Assembly (NCBI GenBank): GCA_964035545.1
Contig: OZ037769.1
Span: 16,119,133-16,183,132, forward strand
Source of the DNA: Bugula neritina
Lineage: Eukaryota; Bryozoa; Gymnolaemata; Cheilostomatida; Bugulidae
Reading direction: 5' to 3'
DNA length: 64,000 nucleotides
Position 1 is the stretch's first letter. Each line of letters begins with the position of its first letter. Below, one piece after another: positions 1 through 13,547 of this stretch. Under the pieces are notes generated by a model. It was not told the DNA's origin and did not search any database. It was given only the letters and a program-made list of their open reading frames with translations. The position numbers and the translations under genes are program-made.

Positions 1-280
1 TGTAACATCTTCTTGTTTAATCTTTCAATACTCAGTTGGAGATATATTCACCAAAACGTATTATTATGATATTTTTGTGCGTTGAGTTTATTACTATTCC
101 ACATGTAAAATAAGCTAAAGTATTGAAATACAATAAATAATATGACGTGCAAAAATAAAGCTAAGGTTTTAAAAGCAATTTAGGTAGAAGCCACCATAAC
201 TACATACGCCTCCATATGATGATGCTAAATAATTCGGATTGTTTTTGAAAATTTGCGGGCTATGGGTTTGCCCATATAAT

Positions 281-570
<290 letters not shown>

Positions 571-615
571 TTATTTATAATTCCGATTCGCAGGTACAAC
601 ATAACATGGTGAATC

Positions 616-3600
616 ATGGAGGAGTACATTGCTGAATTAGAGTTACTTTTAACAAAACCCTTGGGAAAAGCAGAAACAACAGGAAACTGGGTTGACTATG
701 TCAAGGTAAAATTTCTATTTTATTGTAAAAGTTATTGTAAATAGTTATTAGCTAGTATATGGTTGAGGTTTGAAAAACTTCAGTGAAATGTGGAAGGATT
801 TTATACACATAACAGTTATATAGTTTTAGTATATATCATAATATTATGGTATGCAGTGTATGCACGGAGGTGCTGCAGTAAATGAGATATAAAATAGTTA
901 TATCTGTAGACATAATGAATACATTATCATGGAAATTGTAAACATACTTTTTTCAACTCAAATAATTTATTATTGCTTTAAAACATGCTGCTTCAATCAT
1001 AAAACAAATTCAACACAATTTTTTAAAGTGATAAACTATTGAAGGCCTGCAGCAAGTTTATCTGCATGTATGACATTATGTTGGTAAATTTGGTTTATGT
1101 GTCCAAGAATTCTCGACTCTGTTATATGGACTCTCTTTGACGATTGCAATAAGCCAGTGTGAACATGCATTACTTGTTGGCATCACAGACATAGACAGAC
1201 TTCAAGTAACTGTCTAACGAGCTATAGTTACTGTATAGACTATAGTAATTGTCAGTGGTTTAGTCATTGTTGGGTACAAAGCAGCCGAAATAGCCCAGGC
1301 CTGATGTTTTACCAATGCAGTTATTTGAGGTTAACACTTGTTAACACTATATAGAGGGTGTCGAATCTGGGTAATATCATTTTGAAAATAACTTTAGAAA
1401 TATTTTTCATCATTTTCACTGCAAATTAAACCTTTATATACAGTTCAAAATATAAACCATGTTGAGTGGAATCACTATATCTAGACACTTTACAAGTAGT
1501 GAATATTAGAACAGGCATATCCTGTGAATGAGGTCACACACAATTAGTAATCATTGTACATTTTTTAAATATTGATGATAATTTTCAATGGCCAACTTAA
1601 AGTATCAAAGTTATAGCTATATGCCGAATTAATATTTTCAACAAAAGCTGTATTTGAGTTCTAATGTTTGAGTTTTGTAATAGAAATAAGAAGTCAAACT
1701 ATATTATATACTGTCGATAAGTTCAAATCTCCATGTTTCATTTCAATTCAGCAACTTGCATTCAGTTGGTGCTCTGCTCTTGTCAGCCTCACATTATGAA
1801 TGAAGAAAAAATATTTAAATTGAAAAAAAGACAATAGATCGATCTGTTCTACCGCAATTTATAGTTGTAAAAATATAAGCAGTTGTCTTTCCTTTGTGAT
1901 GTAGAGTCATGGAATAGCAAACCACCTGCAAACCATAGATTCACAAAACAGTCAGAGATACCAAAAAGTCTATGAAATAGAAAACAAATGGTACAAAGGA
2001 AAACATCCACTCACTTTTACAGAACATCAAAAATTGACAAGACAACATAAACAACAACTTAAAGAATATCGAGAGAATACAATCATTAACTTTGACAGTT
2101 TGAATAGTGGTGTAGAGTTGTTGGACATAAACAATGTGTTTAGTGATGCTAATTTAAAAGTATCTAATCGGTTGTCTAATGATGTATTTGCAAGTAGTGA
2201 GGGGTGTTCCAAAGCATTTGCAGAGTTTTCTCGCTCTATTATTCAAAAGAGTAGAGAATTACTTAAAGGGTGTCAAGCAGAGCCACCCTGTAATTTTGCT
2301 GTAGTTGCTTTGGGCTCAGTAGCTCGTGGTGAAGCAACTCCATACTCTGACCTTGAGTATGCATTTTTTATTGAAAATGAGAATGAAAAAGATTATTTCA
2401 CTCAGTTGGCTGTTGACACATATTTTAGAATAACTAATCTGAACGAGTCCCCATTAAAAACCTTCGACATTAAAATTGAAAACTCTCCTGACTGTCTCAG
2501 TGAGATCTGTCCAGTAGGATATAGAATAGATGGTCTCACACCAAATGCTGGTAACATACCAACAGGAAATGGATTGGGTAGATCTCTCACCTTCACAGTT
2601 GAACAAGCAGTGAAGCTGTACAAAGAGGAAGTGATGTCACCATCTGAAGAACTAGCTATAGTCTTTCAGATCTGCTCATGACATCACAGCTGATATACTG
2701 TTCTGATGATGGGGCACAGTTACATGACAGATTTATGGAAGAAATAGCTACATATGAGAAAGTTACAGCTCAGAATGATCATGAACTTAAACAGAAGAGG
2801 TTAGAGAGACTTTCTATGGATTTACAAAAATATGATTTTCTCCCAGAATTTGAACTTACAACTGTTGTTAGTGATGGTGTGAGAGTAAAAGAAGACATTT
2901 TCCGTTACATCACTCTGTTGGCTACTAATCTGAACATTGCCCTTTGTTTTCAACTAAACTTTCCATGGAAGGTTTATGAGTCACTTTATCAGTCAGGGAT
3001 GATTTCTAAAGATAGCCTGAGATATCTTCACATTACCTTGGGACTCTCAATATACATGAGAACTATGGCATACATCATGATGGGAACTCAAAATGCTGAA
3101 ATTTTGCTGAGTACTCCAACAGCTGAAGTGAAAAGTTGGAGTGAAGAAAACAAACATTACTATGTACCAAGGACGGTGTTTGTGATGTTTGGCTCAATAC
3201 TAATTCCAATAAAACAAAGACTCATATCAAGTATGAACAAAGGAAACAGCCTACTGTCAACATTAAAGGAGAGGAGTGTAAGTGAATACCTGAAATCAGT
3301 AATTCCCAGTGACTTGGTGACAGATAAACATGATTATATGACAATTTGTGAAGTAGTGTGTTATGTTGAAGACTCAAAAACAGCCTTCAAGCACATATCT
3401 GCTGGTTCAGGTGTTGATATCAGAAGTGCAGGATATGAAGAGTTTGTGAAATGTATAAGAGCAAAATACAACACAAACAAATCAGACTATCTCGAGAAAA
3501 AGTATTTGGAAATGTGCTGTTATTTGCTGATTACAAGTGACCATAATAGTAGTGCCATTGACTACCTAAGTTGGTTAATCAGTTATGAAACAGATTGGTT

Positions 3601-5704
3601 TTGTATACTGCAGTGTAAGAGGCTGATAGCTGACTGTATGAACAAACTGAGCAGATATAAACCTGCTAGGAATATTCTCATTCAGATAAAGTCTACACTA
3701 GAAGAAAAGCTCATGATAGACAAGAACACATCTCTCACAGAGTACATACTAAGAAAGGGGGAAGCTTCTACTAAATTGCCAGAGTATATGCTAGATCTGT
3801 TTCAATTCACATATAATCTCTTCTACTCACTGGGTGTGACTAATATTTACTTATCAAATCCAGCTGAAGCTAAGTCTTACCTGATGCAGTCCCTTTCTAT
3901 TCACAAAATATTGTGTGAAAAGAAGTTCTTAGATTGTAGGTCAAGAAAAAACAAGATGACGAAATCAAATATTTGGGGCAAATTAGGTGTTGTGGATTTA
4001 CTTGAGGATAAGAATAGCACAGCACTAGAATATCACACTAAGTCACTGGAGATGTTGAAAGCTGTTTATGGTGAACATACAAACCACTCTAGTATAGCTG
4101 CCAGCTATAGCAATATTGGTACTGTACACAAACAACTAGGTAACAATGACACAGCACTAGAATATCACACCAAGTCAATGGAGATGAGGAAAGCTGTTTA
4201 TGGTGAACATACAAACCACTCTAGTATAGCCATCAGCTATAGCAATATTGGTACTGTACACAAACAACTAGGTAACAATGACACAGCACTAGAATATCAC
4301 ACCAAGTCAATGGAGATGAGGAAAGCTGTTTATGGTGAACATACAAACCACTCTAGTATAGCCATCAGCTATAGCAATATTGGTAATGTACACAAACAAC
4401 TAGGTAACTATGACACAGCATTAGAATATCACACCAAGTCACTGGAGATGAATAAAGCTGTTTATGGTGAACATACAAACCACTCTAGTATAGCTGCCAG
4501 CTATAGCAATATTGGTACTGTACACAAACAACTAGGTAACAATGACACAGCACTAGAATATCACACCAAGTCAATGGAGATGAGGAAAGCTGTTTATGGT
4601 GAACATACAAACCACTCCAGTATAGCTATCAGCTATGGCAATATTGGTAATGTACACAAACAACTAGGTAACTATGACACAGCATTAGAATATCACACCA
4701 AGTCACTGGAGATGAATAAAGCTGTTTATGGTGAACATACAAACCACTCTAGTATAGCTGCCAGCTATAGCAATATTGGTACTGTACACAAACAACTAGG
4801 TAACAATGACACAGCACTAGAATATCACACCAAGTCAATGGAGATGAGGATAGCTGTTTATGGTGAACATACAAACCACTCTAGTATAGCCATCAGCTAT
4901 AGCAATATTGGTACTGTACACAAACAACTAGGTAACAATGACACAGCACTAGAATATTACACCAAGTCAATGGAGATGGAGAAAGCTGTTTATGGTGAAC
5001 ATACAAACCACTCTAGTATAGCTATCACCTATGGTAATATTGGTAGTGTACACAGGCAGCTAGGTAACTATGGCACAGCACTAGAATATTACACCAAGTC
5101 AATGGAGATGATGAAAGCTGTTTATGGGGAAGGTTCGGCACATCCTAATCTTGCAGCTGTGATCTCTTCTATTATAGATATCTATTTACAATACAAGAGA
5201 TATGAAGACTGTCTGTCCCTTTGCTATACTCCTGTATTGAGTAATCAGTGTCTGTCCAAAGTCCTCAACAGAATATCAGCAGATTACATCAGATCATCAA
5301 ACTACAGAAGAGCTGCTCAGTTTCTGCAGATTGCTATTTCTAAAGCTGCTGATCATAGCAGGCAACAGGCTGACAATTACCACCAGATGGGTAAATGTTA
5401 CATGCTGATGTCATCATACAAGAAGAGTTGGTGTTGGTTGTTCTCTGCTCTCTGTCTGTATCAGTCCTTCCTCAAAACTAGAGAGGTCATTTTTTCTCTT
5501 GGTGAAGTTCACCTGTCCATATCCCTTCTACTTCTGCACACTGGTCATGTGACTCAGTCTCTTGAACACTGTAAAAGATCTCTTGACAATTTTAACAATC
5601 TCTCTGATGTCAATACAAACTCTGCTGTCAAATATCTGAAGACAGACCTTCTGCAACTCTCTGACTCATTGCATCTTATTAAAATCTTAACCAATCACTT
5701 TTAG
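616..5704 (+). CDS. NTase-TPR protein, copy 1 (frame broken, possible pseudogene)
   Basis: Exon 1 (616-705, 30 codons, starts MEEYIAELEL) follows a likely acceptor at 593 and ends at a GTAAAA donor. Exon 2 opens at 1905 after GATGTAG and runs in phase to a stop at 5704. An NTase-fold motif, GSVARGEATPYSDLE, has the GS and D-x-E residues expected for metal binding. A helical middle region follows, then eight full 44-residue TPR units plus a divergent last one. Compared with copy 2 there are two extra bases near 2656-2660. They stop the NTase frame at 2681, and the remainder (2678-5704) stays open. An out-of-frame ATG at 605 precedes the chosen start. The catalysed reaction and substrate are unknown. 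The DUF294/GlnD-like assignment rests on the motif only. A sequencing error could also explain the break. Confidence 0.75.
4018..5130 (+). repeat. 132-bp TPR-coding tandem array (homogenised)
   Basis: Eight full 132-bp (44-codon) units, each running from TALEYHTKS to HKQLGN, are followed by a last degenerate unit. Neighbouring units are almost identical in DNA, and two unit types alternate (SLEMNK/AASYSN and SMEMRK/ISYSN). The paralogue at 38593 has seven much more divergent units. Recent unequal exchange or gene conversion in this copy is the likely cause. Confidence 0.9.
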
Positions 5705-6770
5705 GAAGAATGCTCACCACACACCTGGTCTTCGACAAAGTTTTTAAGCTAGAATTTGCTTTCCCTTGGCCAACATTTCCTTTGTTTTGTGTATCTTGTG
5801 TCGACCCTGAGTGTTATGATGCCTTCAGCATGCCGACAGTCATGCCATCAGTTCTTTAGCTGTAGATTCTGGTTTCACAAATATGCGTATAGATATATGG
5901 TACTTTCATTGATATAATTTTTGGCTCTATTTTTACATACATTTAGATTTATTATAGATATTAATTATTATAATCATTATAATTCTTTAGTTACTGTGTT
6001 GTATTTACTACTTATAATGTATTTGCTATTATACCTTTGTTAGTCCTTCATAATTCAACTTTGAAACTTGTTTATACTGACTTTTGCAATATATATTACC
6101 TTGAAACTGTTTATATTGGGAGGAGATTTTATGTTACATAACTTTTTACCATTGTATGCTTTACTATCTTGTATATTTTACCCACAATGCATTTTGTAGT
6201 TATAATCAACTTCCTGCATGACTATGAGCTAAAAGATTTTCTTGACAAAATAATATTATTTACTCTTTCGGAGCTTAGTTTTTGCTATTTCCTGTTTTCT
6301 TCCATCATCTGAACAAATTGTATTTTTACAAATATTCCATTAATGATGCGTTTTATGCCACATTTTGTTTAAAGGTAATTTTGAAATTCAGAAATATTTT
6401 TTAGTTTCATAAAAATTATATTTTTTGTAATTTTTGCACTGCAATTTTAATTATGATTCTATCCTGTGTCAGTATGTATTTAATAGTATTAGTAAATATA
6501 TCTTATGTTATGTAAACATTATTCACTTCAATATTAGTTTGAACTTAAATTTAGTTCTTCACAGCAGATGTGTGTCAAAATACGATATTTAAACATTTTC
6601 CTGACACAAGTAACATGTTAAAACAGATCTGAACAGTGTGAAGATACTTCTAGCAACTAACACATGACCTATATATTAATATACTATATACATACACTGT
6701 CAACCACAGAAACTTTCTTTTGTACTCTTTTGATATCAACATTATTTGCTTGAAATTACATCACACTTAT

Positions 6771-6930
6771 CATTCATATAATAATATACCCGAAGAGTAT
6801 ACAATACATACAATACACTGACTATTCATATAATAATGTATCCAAAGAGTATACAATACATACAATACACTGGCTATTCATATAATAATATACCCAAAAA
6901 GTATACAATACATACATTATAAAAGTTTAG
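6771..6930. repeat. 52-bp minisatellite, about 3 copies
   Basis: Units contain TATTCATATAATAATATACC followed by an AAGAGTATACAATACATACA-type segment. The same unit occurs about 23 times in the paralogous position at 41270-42440. Confidence 0.85.
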
Positions 6931-7235
6931 GTACACGAACCACACATTTCATGTAGTTTCACAGAAAAGACATTATATATCTACCCGTTCAGTAACTATA
7001 AGTACATACAAGCCACTATATTTGGTATAGGAAGATATGATATGATATTGCATGCATGTAAGAAGGTCCATTTCTATAAATACTATTAGAGACTGAGTCA
7101 TGGAAACTTCTAGAAGTTCTTATTGAATCCTTACTTAGAGTCAAGTGGACAAGTATTTATAAGTTGATAAGTTATACTCTGTACAGTGTACTTAAATCAG
7201 TGAGAAGGTAACTGCTAAAAGCTGTACTGACAGTT

Positions 7236-7586
7236 AGCGTAGGGCCACACGACACATTTTACACGCTCGTGACGTGCGAGAAAACCCCTACCGGTGCGAT
7301 GTTAGCGTTAAACTTTACTGCTCGCCGACAGACGTTCGTTTATAAAACTACGTCATCTGCAAAGTGACTTTGGATATTATAAAAGCAGAAATGCAAATTA
7401 TATGAAACTGTTTTAATTCAGCTCGCTTAAAGCTAAAATGTAAATTGAAATAAAAAAGTGTACTCGCTAAATGATAATAAGCCAATTAGACGCATGAAAA
7501 TCCCTCTAACGACCTCCTATTATTTGGGCTAAATAGGATTTCTCGTAGTCACGCACGTATAAAATGCTCCGTGTGACCCTTCGCTT
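7236..7586. mobile_element. MITE-like insertion, about 350 bp
   Basis: Imperfect inverted ends (AGCGTAGGGCCACACGACAC at the left, and the reverse of AGCGAAGGGTCACACGGAGC at the right) flank a non-coding core. The paralogous block near 42620-42660 lacks the insertion, so it came after the duplication or was lost from the other copy. No clean target duplication is visible. The family is not recognised. Confidence 0.65.
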
Positions 7587-8457
7587 ACTCTGTACTGACA
7601 GTCAATTTGTGTAGTGACTGTAACCAAGACTATTCAATGACTGTGACCTATACAGTGACTGTGTATGCAGTGCGACTCTGTAGTGACTGTAATATAGTCA
7701 CACCTTGAAGAGTGGAGGTGCTCACCATTTTAGATCTCAACTGTTACATTAAAGTACATGTCATCTCTCTGAAGTTGAAGAGAAATTTGTGAATATTTCA
7801 CTAGCTAACCACTACTTACAAACTGTAAACAATGCAAAGTAGGACACTTTAGACTTTAGTGAAAGCATGAAACTTTATTTTGACCTCACATTTGTCCACC
7901 ATATAGTTAAAACAGAAAGTAAGATGCAGCTAAAGCCATGCATTATGCCAGGATTAAAGAAATTTTGTTAATGAAAATATAAATTGATACTCTACAACAA
8001 ACAAGTCAAAAAATAGATAATATCAAAGCTGCAGATAATAAACATGCTGTCTAGAAATTTAATTATAAATACAGATACAAAATATTTTGTGGTTTTACAG
8101 TTTACATGTAATGTCAGTTAATACTTGTATAAGGTAAATAATGGAGTCACTAACTTGTATATTAAACTACAAAAAAAATAAATCAACTAAAAATATATTA
8201 TGCAGACAACTACAAGATTTTAGGAAAAGTAATTAAATAAACAGCTATTCATGAGCCAATAGAATGAGTCATTAGATTCTCCTCATATAGAGTTATCTTC
8301 CCATGTCTCACATGTAGACTAGGGAAAGTAGAGTATACACATATATTATATTGAGTATACTTGTTCAGTATGAGAGATTATCATTATATTACAATATACT
8401 CTGAGTGCAGTTAGATACACCATTCTGAAATAAGGAATGGATATAATATCCCTGTAC

Positions 8458-8616
8458 CTGGAGGGGGAGGTGGGTACTGACTAGTGTAGTCAGCTGTCTG
8501 TCCAGTAGGGGGTGCTGCCCTGTTGATGGGTGGGAGACGACCTTGAGGATAATGTTGTTGAGACTGAGAGTATGTTGGAGGAGGTCGTCTGCTGTTATGG
8601 TGACTCATCTCTTGTT
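8458..8616 (-). pseudogene. Orphan last exon of the Shisa-like gene
   Basis: On the minus strand, TTCTTTAG precedes a 159-nt exon (starting QEMSHHNSRRPPPTYS) that ends PPPPP at a GTACAG donor. Length, phase and splice sites match exon 6 of the Shisa-like gene at 43471-43629, and the encoded 52 residues look identical. The five upstream exons are absent here, because the duplicated block ends inside the adjacent minisatellite. By eye the exon differs at about one base while nearby flank differs at roughly 5 percent, so it may still be used by an unseen transcript. Confidence 0.7.
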
Positions 8617-8650
8617 CTAAAGAAGCAGAAGAGTAGAGTGTAGTCTGCTA

Positions 8651-9300
8651 GTCATGTGACACTAGCAGTACAACCACTTGTTATTCAGTGTCACAGCTAC
8701 ACACAGAAGAGTACAGTATTACAGTCTGCTAGTCATGTGACACCAGCAGTACAACCACTTGTTATTCAGTGTCACAGCTACACACAGAAGAGTACAGTAT
8801 TACAGTCTGCTAGTCATGTGACACCAGCAGTACAACCACTTGTTATGTTATTCAGTGTCACAGCTACACACAGAAGAGTACAGTATTACAGTCTGCTAGT
8901 CATGTGACACCAGCAGTACAACCACTTGTTATTCAGTGTCACAGCTACACACAGAAGAGTACAGTATTACAGTCTGCTAGTCATGTGACACCAGCAGTAC
9001 AACCACTTGTTATTCAGTGTCACAGCTACACACAGAAGAGTACAGTATTACAGTCTGCTAGTCATGTGACACCAGCAGTACAACCACTTGTTATTCAGTG
9101 TCACAGCTACACACAGAAGAGTACAGTATTACAGTCTGCTAGTCATGTGACACCAGCAGTACAACCACTTGTTATTCAGTGTCACAGCTACACACAGAAG
9201 AGTACAGTATTACAGTCTGCTAGTCATGTGACACCAGCAGTACAACCACTTGTTATTCAGTGCATGTCACAGCAGTAGACAGAAGAGTAGAGTATAGCCT
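8651..9300. repeat. 81-bp minisatellite, eight copies plus a degenerate ninth
   Basis: Units begin GTCATGTGACACCAGCAGTA, starting at 8651, 8732, 8813, 8899, 8980, 9061, 9142 and 9223. The third carries a small internal insertion. Because 81 is a multiple of three, long meaningless open frames appear. The paralogous position near 43665-43790 has only about two units. The right border of the duplicated block lies in or beside this array. Confidence 0.9.
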
Positions 9301-10917
9301 GCTAGTCATGTGACACCATACAGCAGCATTGCTACTTGTTATTCAGGAAGTTAAAGTAGCAATAAGTGTTACTATGGCTATTAGGAGTGATATTGTCCCA
9401 CAAAGCTGCACTATTGTTTGTATATTAATGTTAGTATTAGCTTTATATTATAGGGGTAGATTATTTTATAACTGTTGCAGTGTGAAAGTAGAATTGAAAT
9501 ACATCAGGGTGTGAGAATATTTGAAGATGGAGGCTGGAGCATTGTTATATTATAGCTGGTATATATAGTAACTGTCAATATACAGCAGCATATATTTACA
9601 GTACAGCTGAGAGTGGAGCTTTATTTGCCCTGAAAGGTGTGAATCAGTATAACAGGCATGTTTTGTATAATACAAGCCCTGCACAGCACTGGGTAGAATT
9701 ACACTGGAAGAACTAAAGGTACCAGACGTGTAATTACTATTCAAAAAGTAGAGGTGGTCAAAAGGTGGCAGGCATTATCTCAGTGTGAGAAGAAGTGAGT
9801 GAATAATATAATGAGAAATATAGTAAAGTGATAGTCATAGTCCAGTTTGTATGATAATAATATTATAATATAATGAAGAGAGAGTATCATAATGAGGGTA
9901 TATGAGAAGTATAATAATTATAGACATATAGGAGAAGGTATTAAGACTATGATAGAGCCAGTAATATAAAGGTATAACAGTATATATATATATATATTGA
10001 GATTATATTACATAATGAGCATCCTGTACAGAGAGAGGAATATGAATAGGAAGCTAAATAGTTACAGTATATCACCAAATAACAAATCTCTCAGATTGTA
10101 AAATGTAAGTATATTATGGGAGAAAAACTCTGTCATGTAATGGATTAAATTAATAAAAATAATATAGCATAGAATAACATAATATTATATTATATTTAGT
10201 TGTATAATGAAATACTAGTTCATTGTTAGCATGTGAGACCAGTACATGACTGAATTCTTTACCATTTGGTGATTCACTATAACTATACCAAGCATGAGCT
10301 GGAGTTGTCTTATTAGAAGAGATGTGACCTGGAAATACTATTTCTATATTTCTTTTACCAATAACCTTTACTATCAGTGTTATTGACTCACAAGAAAGGT
10401 TGATTTGGAAAATTGTTTGAAGATATTAACACCATGCACTCGCAATATTTTATTTTAGTAACAAGTTATATACTAATGTATCATATGCTGAGTAAATTTA
10501 TATATGAGCTCTCAAGGTTTTAATAATTACACTATTATAATTTATTGGGAGTTATCTGTTCTACAACATCATAATATTATTACAGTATTATGATGCTGTA
10601 GAAGTTACTTTCTCCTGAACTAACACATGGCTGTTACATAAATTATTCATGGTATTAAGTGTTTCTACTATTAAAGTTATTTCCTTTGAGAATTCAATAC
10701 ATGAAATAAAATACTTTTCAAGTTGATTTGCTCACCAAAACAATAAAAGATAGAAAAGGAAAAAGGATATCACAATAAAATAATATAATAAAATATTTCT
10801 TTACTTGGTAATGCACAACATTAGGTTTACATAACTTGGAATTCAACGTTTTTGGGTATAACCCAAATATGAATTATAGATGTGCAGCTATATTTCTATA
10901 ATTCCAGCAATAATATA
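9301..10917. other. AT-rich intergenic sequence, nothing recognised
   Basis: No coding exon, RNA gene or repeat family was recognised. Only short spurious frames and AT-rich simple sequence are present. Confidence 0.6.
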
Positions 10918-12911
10918 GGGTCATTCCACGCCAACTCAACAAGGTTTTTGGAGATTTTCACAGATCGGTCTCAGATTTTTTTGAGACTCTAGTATATGGG
11001 ATTCCGAAATATGTCAATAGAAAAAATATCAAGTATTAGCCCTTAATTCCTAATAGTTTTGTAGTTATGGCACTTTTTGTGAGCATGCAAAGGTTGGTAA
11101 AAAATCGGTACTTTTTCATGGGTTTGTGGATTTATATCCCCGGAAACCATTTAAGACAAACCTTTCATACTTTTATTGATGATAGTTCTACATGATTTTA
11201 TTTAAATTAAAGCAAAAGATTTGCTATAAATGTTGAGAAAAATTTTCTGTTGCATTACATTCTCAGGTCGATTACTTGGTAATTTTTCAAAATCGTCAAT
11301 TTTTAGGCACCTAAAACTCACCTTTTACAAATAGCTATGATCTTGATATTTTTAGCACCTAACAACTATGTTATATGTATCACATTAAAAAAGTTTCAGC
11401 TTTTTACTGGCATAAGTTTCATCACAATTGCGTGTTGAAATCTTGAAATTTTGAAATTATGCACTATTTCATGAGGAGAAAACTCAATGTGGGAATAAAT
11501 TATTTTTTAAAAAAATAGTTTCATTTTAAAGATTTTGGTGTATGTTATATTAAAAACTGAACATTTGTATATTGTTCCTTCATGGAAAAATTTTAGATTA
11601 AATTGACGAGTTTTTTTTATTTTCGCCTATATTTAAAACTACAACTTAATTATACGCAGTTGCTGAAACATGCACAAAGACATAAAAATACCAAAATTGT
11701 TTATATATTTTCTGCAATCATTTTCATAACATTCAAATTTAATGTGGATATCAGTAATCATTGTACTTCATAAGATTGATTGAACTGGGTTCATTTTAGG
11801 TAAACCAGTAAGTGGTTAAAATTTAAAAACAAAATGGATTCAAATCTAGTAAATGAGAAAAGGAAAATTTTATAATTATCATTTATTATTGAATGGCATA
11901 TTTACGAAAGTTTGCACAAAACTTTTACATAAAGGCTGAATAATATCCATGAGAGGAAGGTTGCGTCATATGCCTGTAGGTATAGTGCTTCTTTCCATTG
12001 AATGTAGTTGGTGTCCTAACATAACAGAGTATACACATTGTTTTGGTGCCTAGCCTTTATCCTCTATAAGGGAAGGCCAGTGAAATGAGTGGGTATGTCC
12101 ATAGGAATGCATAAATTTAATGAGTGAATCATTTTCTTCCTCAAATCTTGTTGGGAGACAACCTACTCACCAGTTCTCATCATATGTGCATCTGTTAAAA
12201 TGTTCCACTCCTGGGCGAACAAATTTTATCATGTTTACATATAAAGTAAACCTTAGATGAAAACAGCAGTTTGTATTGTTGTATTATTTGCTGATATTCT
12301 CTTGGCAGTCGGTCCTTTGCTAACTGTAAGGGTAAAAAATGATATTCACAGGTACCAGACACGGACTTTGCAAGTGAGAAGCGAGCATATTTTGAGATGG
12401 GAATGATTAGTGATAAAAAAACAAGTCCACAAAAACAAGCCTTGGGGAGTTAACAAATGTCTGGGAGTTACTGCTTGCAAATCTGCTTTAGCAGCTTTTC
12501 TTTTAATCGTGCCAATTACGCCATCTCAGGCATTTATGTCATGACTGGTTGAAAAAGAGTTCCCCTTATAAGCATAAAATCTGAAATCATTTTCACGAGC
12601 CACGAAATTTGCAACTTTTTTTAAAATTCTTATATTGGGCAGCTGCTCCGTCATAGAAATGATGGATTTTCTTCAAGTGGGAGACATTTTCTTCACAAGA
12701 TTCACGCCTGTTTTCTGAAACATGCTGATAGAAACAGTGTCATGTTGCAGTCACTTATTATACACATGCAGTAATTAGGTTTAATCTCCCAATCTTCGAC
12801 AGGATATGCAACTAATATTTAATATTTTTTCAATTGACATGTTTTGGAATACTCTATATACTAAAATTTCGATTTTGGTTTTGGCCTTGTTGAGTTGGCG
12901 TGGAATGAACC
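10918..12911. mobile_element. DNA transposon A (27-bp TIRs, TATA target duplication)
   Basis: Terminal inverted repeats at 10918-10944 and 12885-12911 match at 26 of 27 positions (outer end GG[G/T]TCATTCCACGCCAACT). TATA stands directly outside both ends (10914-10917 and 12912-12915). The 1994-bp interior has no long open frame, so it is non-autonomous or decayed. The superfamily is not recognised. Part of the element is repeated in inverted orientation at about 14700-17340. Confidence 0.8.
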
Positions 12912-12915
12912 TATA

Positions 12916-13547
12916 GCAAAGTAGCATAAATATATAATATATATATTTAAAAGTAGTGAAATTATACTACACACTATTATTATATTATTCATTTATACAC
13001 ACTGAATTGAGTATATGGGTTATTAATAGGCTACATATAATGTATAAACAAACTGAATGTGATTATCTAAAGCTAGACAATTCTTTCAGAAAGCTACACA
13101 AAGAGAATAAGATTTAATATCAATGTGTATCTATATTATGGCCACCTGCTAACAAGTCTTAATATAACTTATGCATAATTAATGTACGTCTCAATACAAG
13201 CTTTAAACAAATAATCATAATATTGATTATGTTTATATTCATCATGTGTAGCTACAAGCTAATTTATAATTGTGTGATAAACTTTCTGAATGCCTCCATT
13301 GAGAATTATAATTAAGCGCAGAAATGAAGACCATAATAGCACAGGTATGCATATTGTAATTAGGTTCATGGAATTGCTCCCCTGATTATCAATAATGCAG
13401 AAATTCTAGTAAATAGGTTATTGATTTTGTATATCAGTTGATGTCTGCTTGATTTCACTAGTCAATACATTGTTTATACCCCAATTCATTATTACGATAT
13501 ACTTATAACCCATTAACATATATGTTATTCTCATTCACCTGCTCTCC
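12916..13547. repeat. Tandem unit a (partial) of a roughly 1.2-kb repeat
   Basis: Starts near AGCATAAATATATAATATAT and aligns with units b (17341) and c (18529). It is interrupted at about 13548 by a MITE. A short continuation (about 14300-14365, TGTTGAATCCAT and following) resumes the unit before it diverges. Confidence 0.75.

Larger units (their letters stand above)
5705..8457. other. 3' flank of NTase-TPR copy 1, no gene seen
   Basis: This stretch has no convincing coding region. It aligns throughout with the flank of copy 2 (40147-43470), apart from a private 350-bp insertion at 7236-7586 and a much shorter 52-bp minisatellite. Confidence 0.8.

Noticed and set aside
8656-9278. Repetitive open frames (QCHSYTQKSTVLQSASHV units)
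   Set aside because: The 81-bp minisatellite is a multiple of three, so it stays open by chance. The frame breaks at the variant unit, and the paralogue has only two units.
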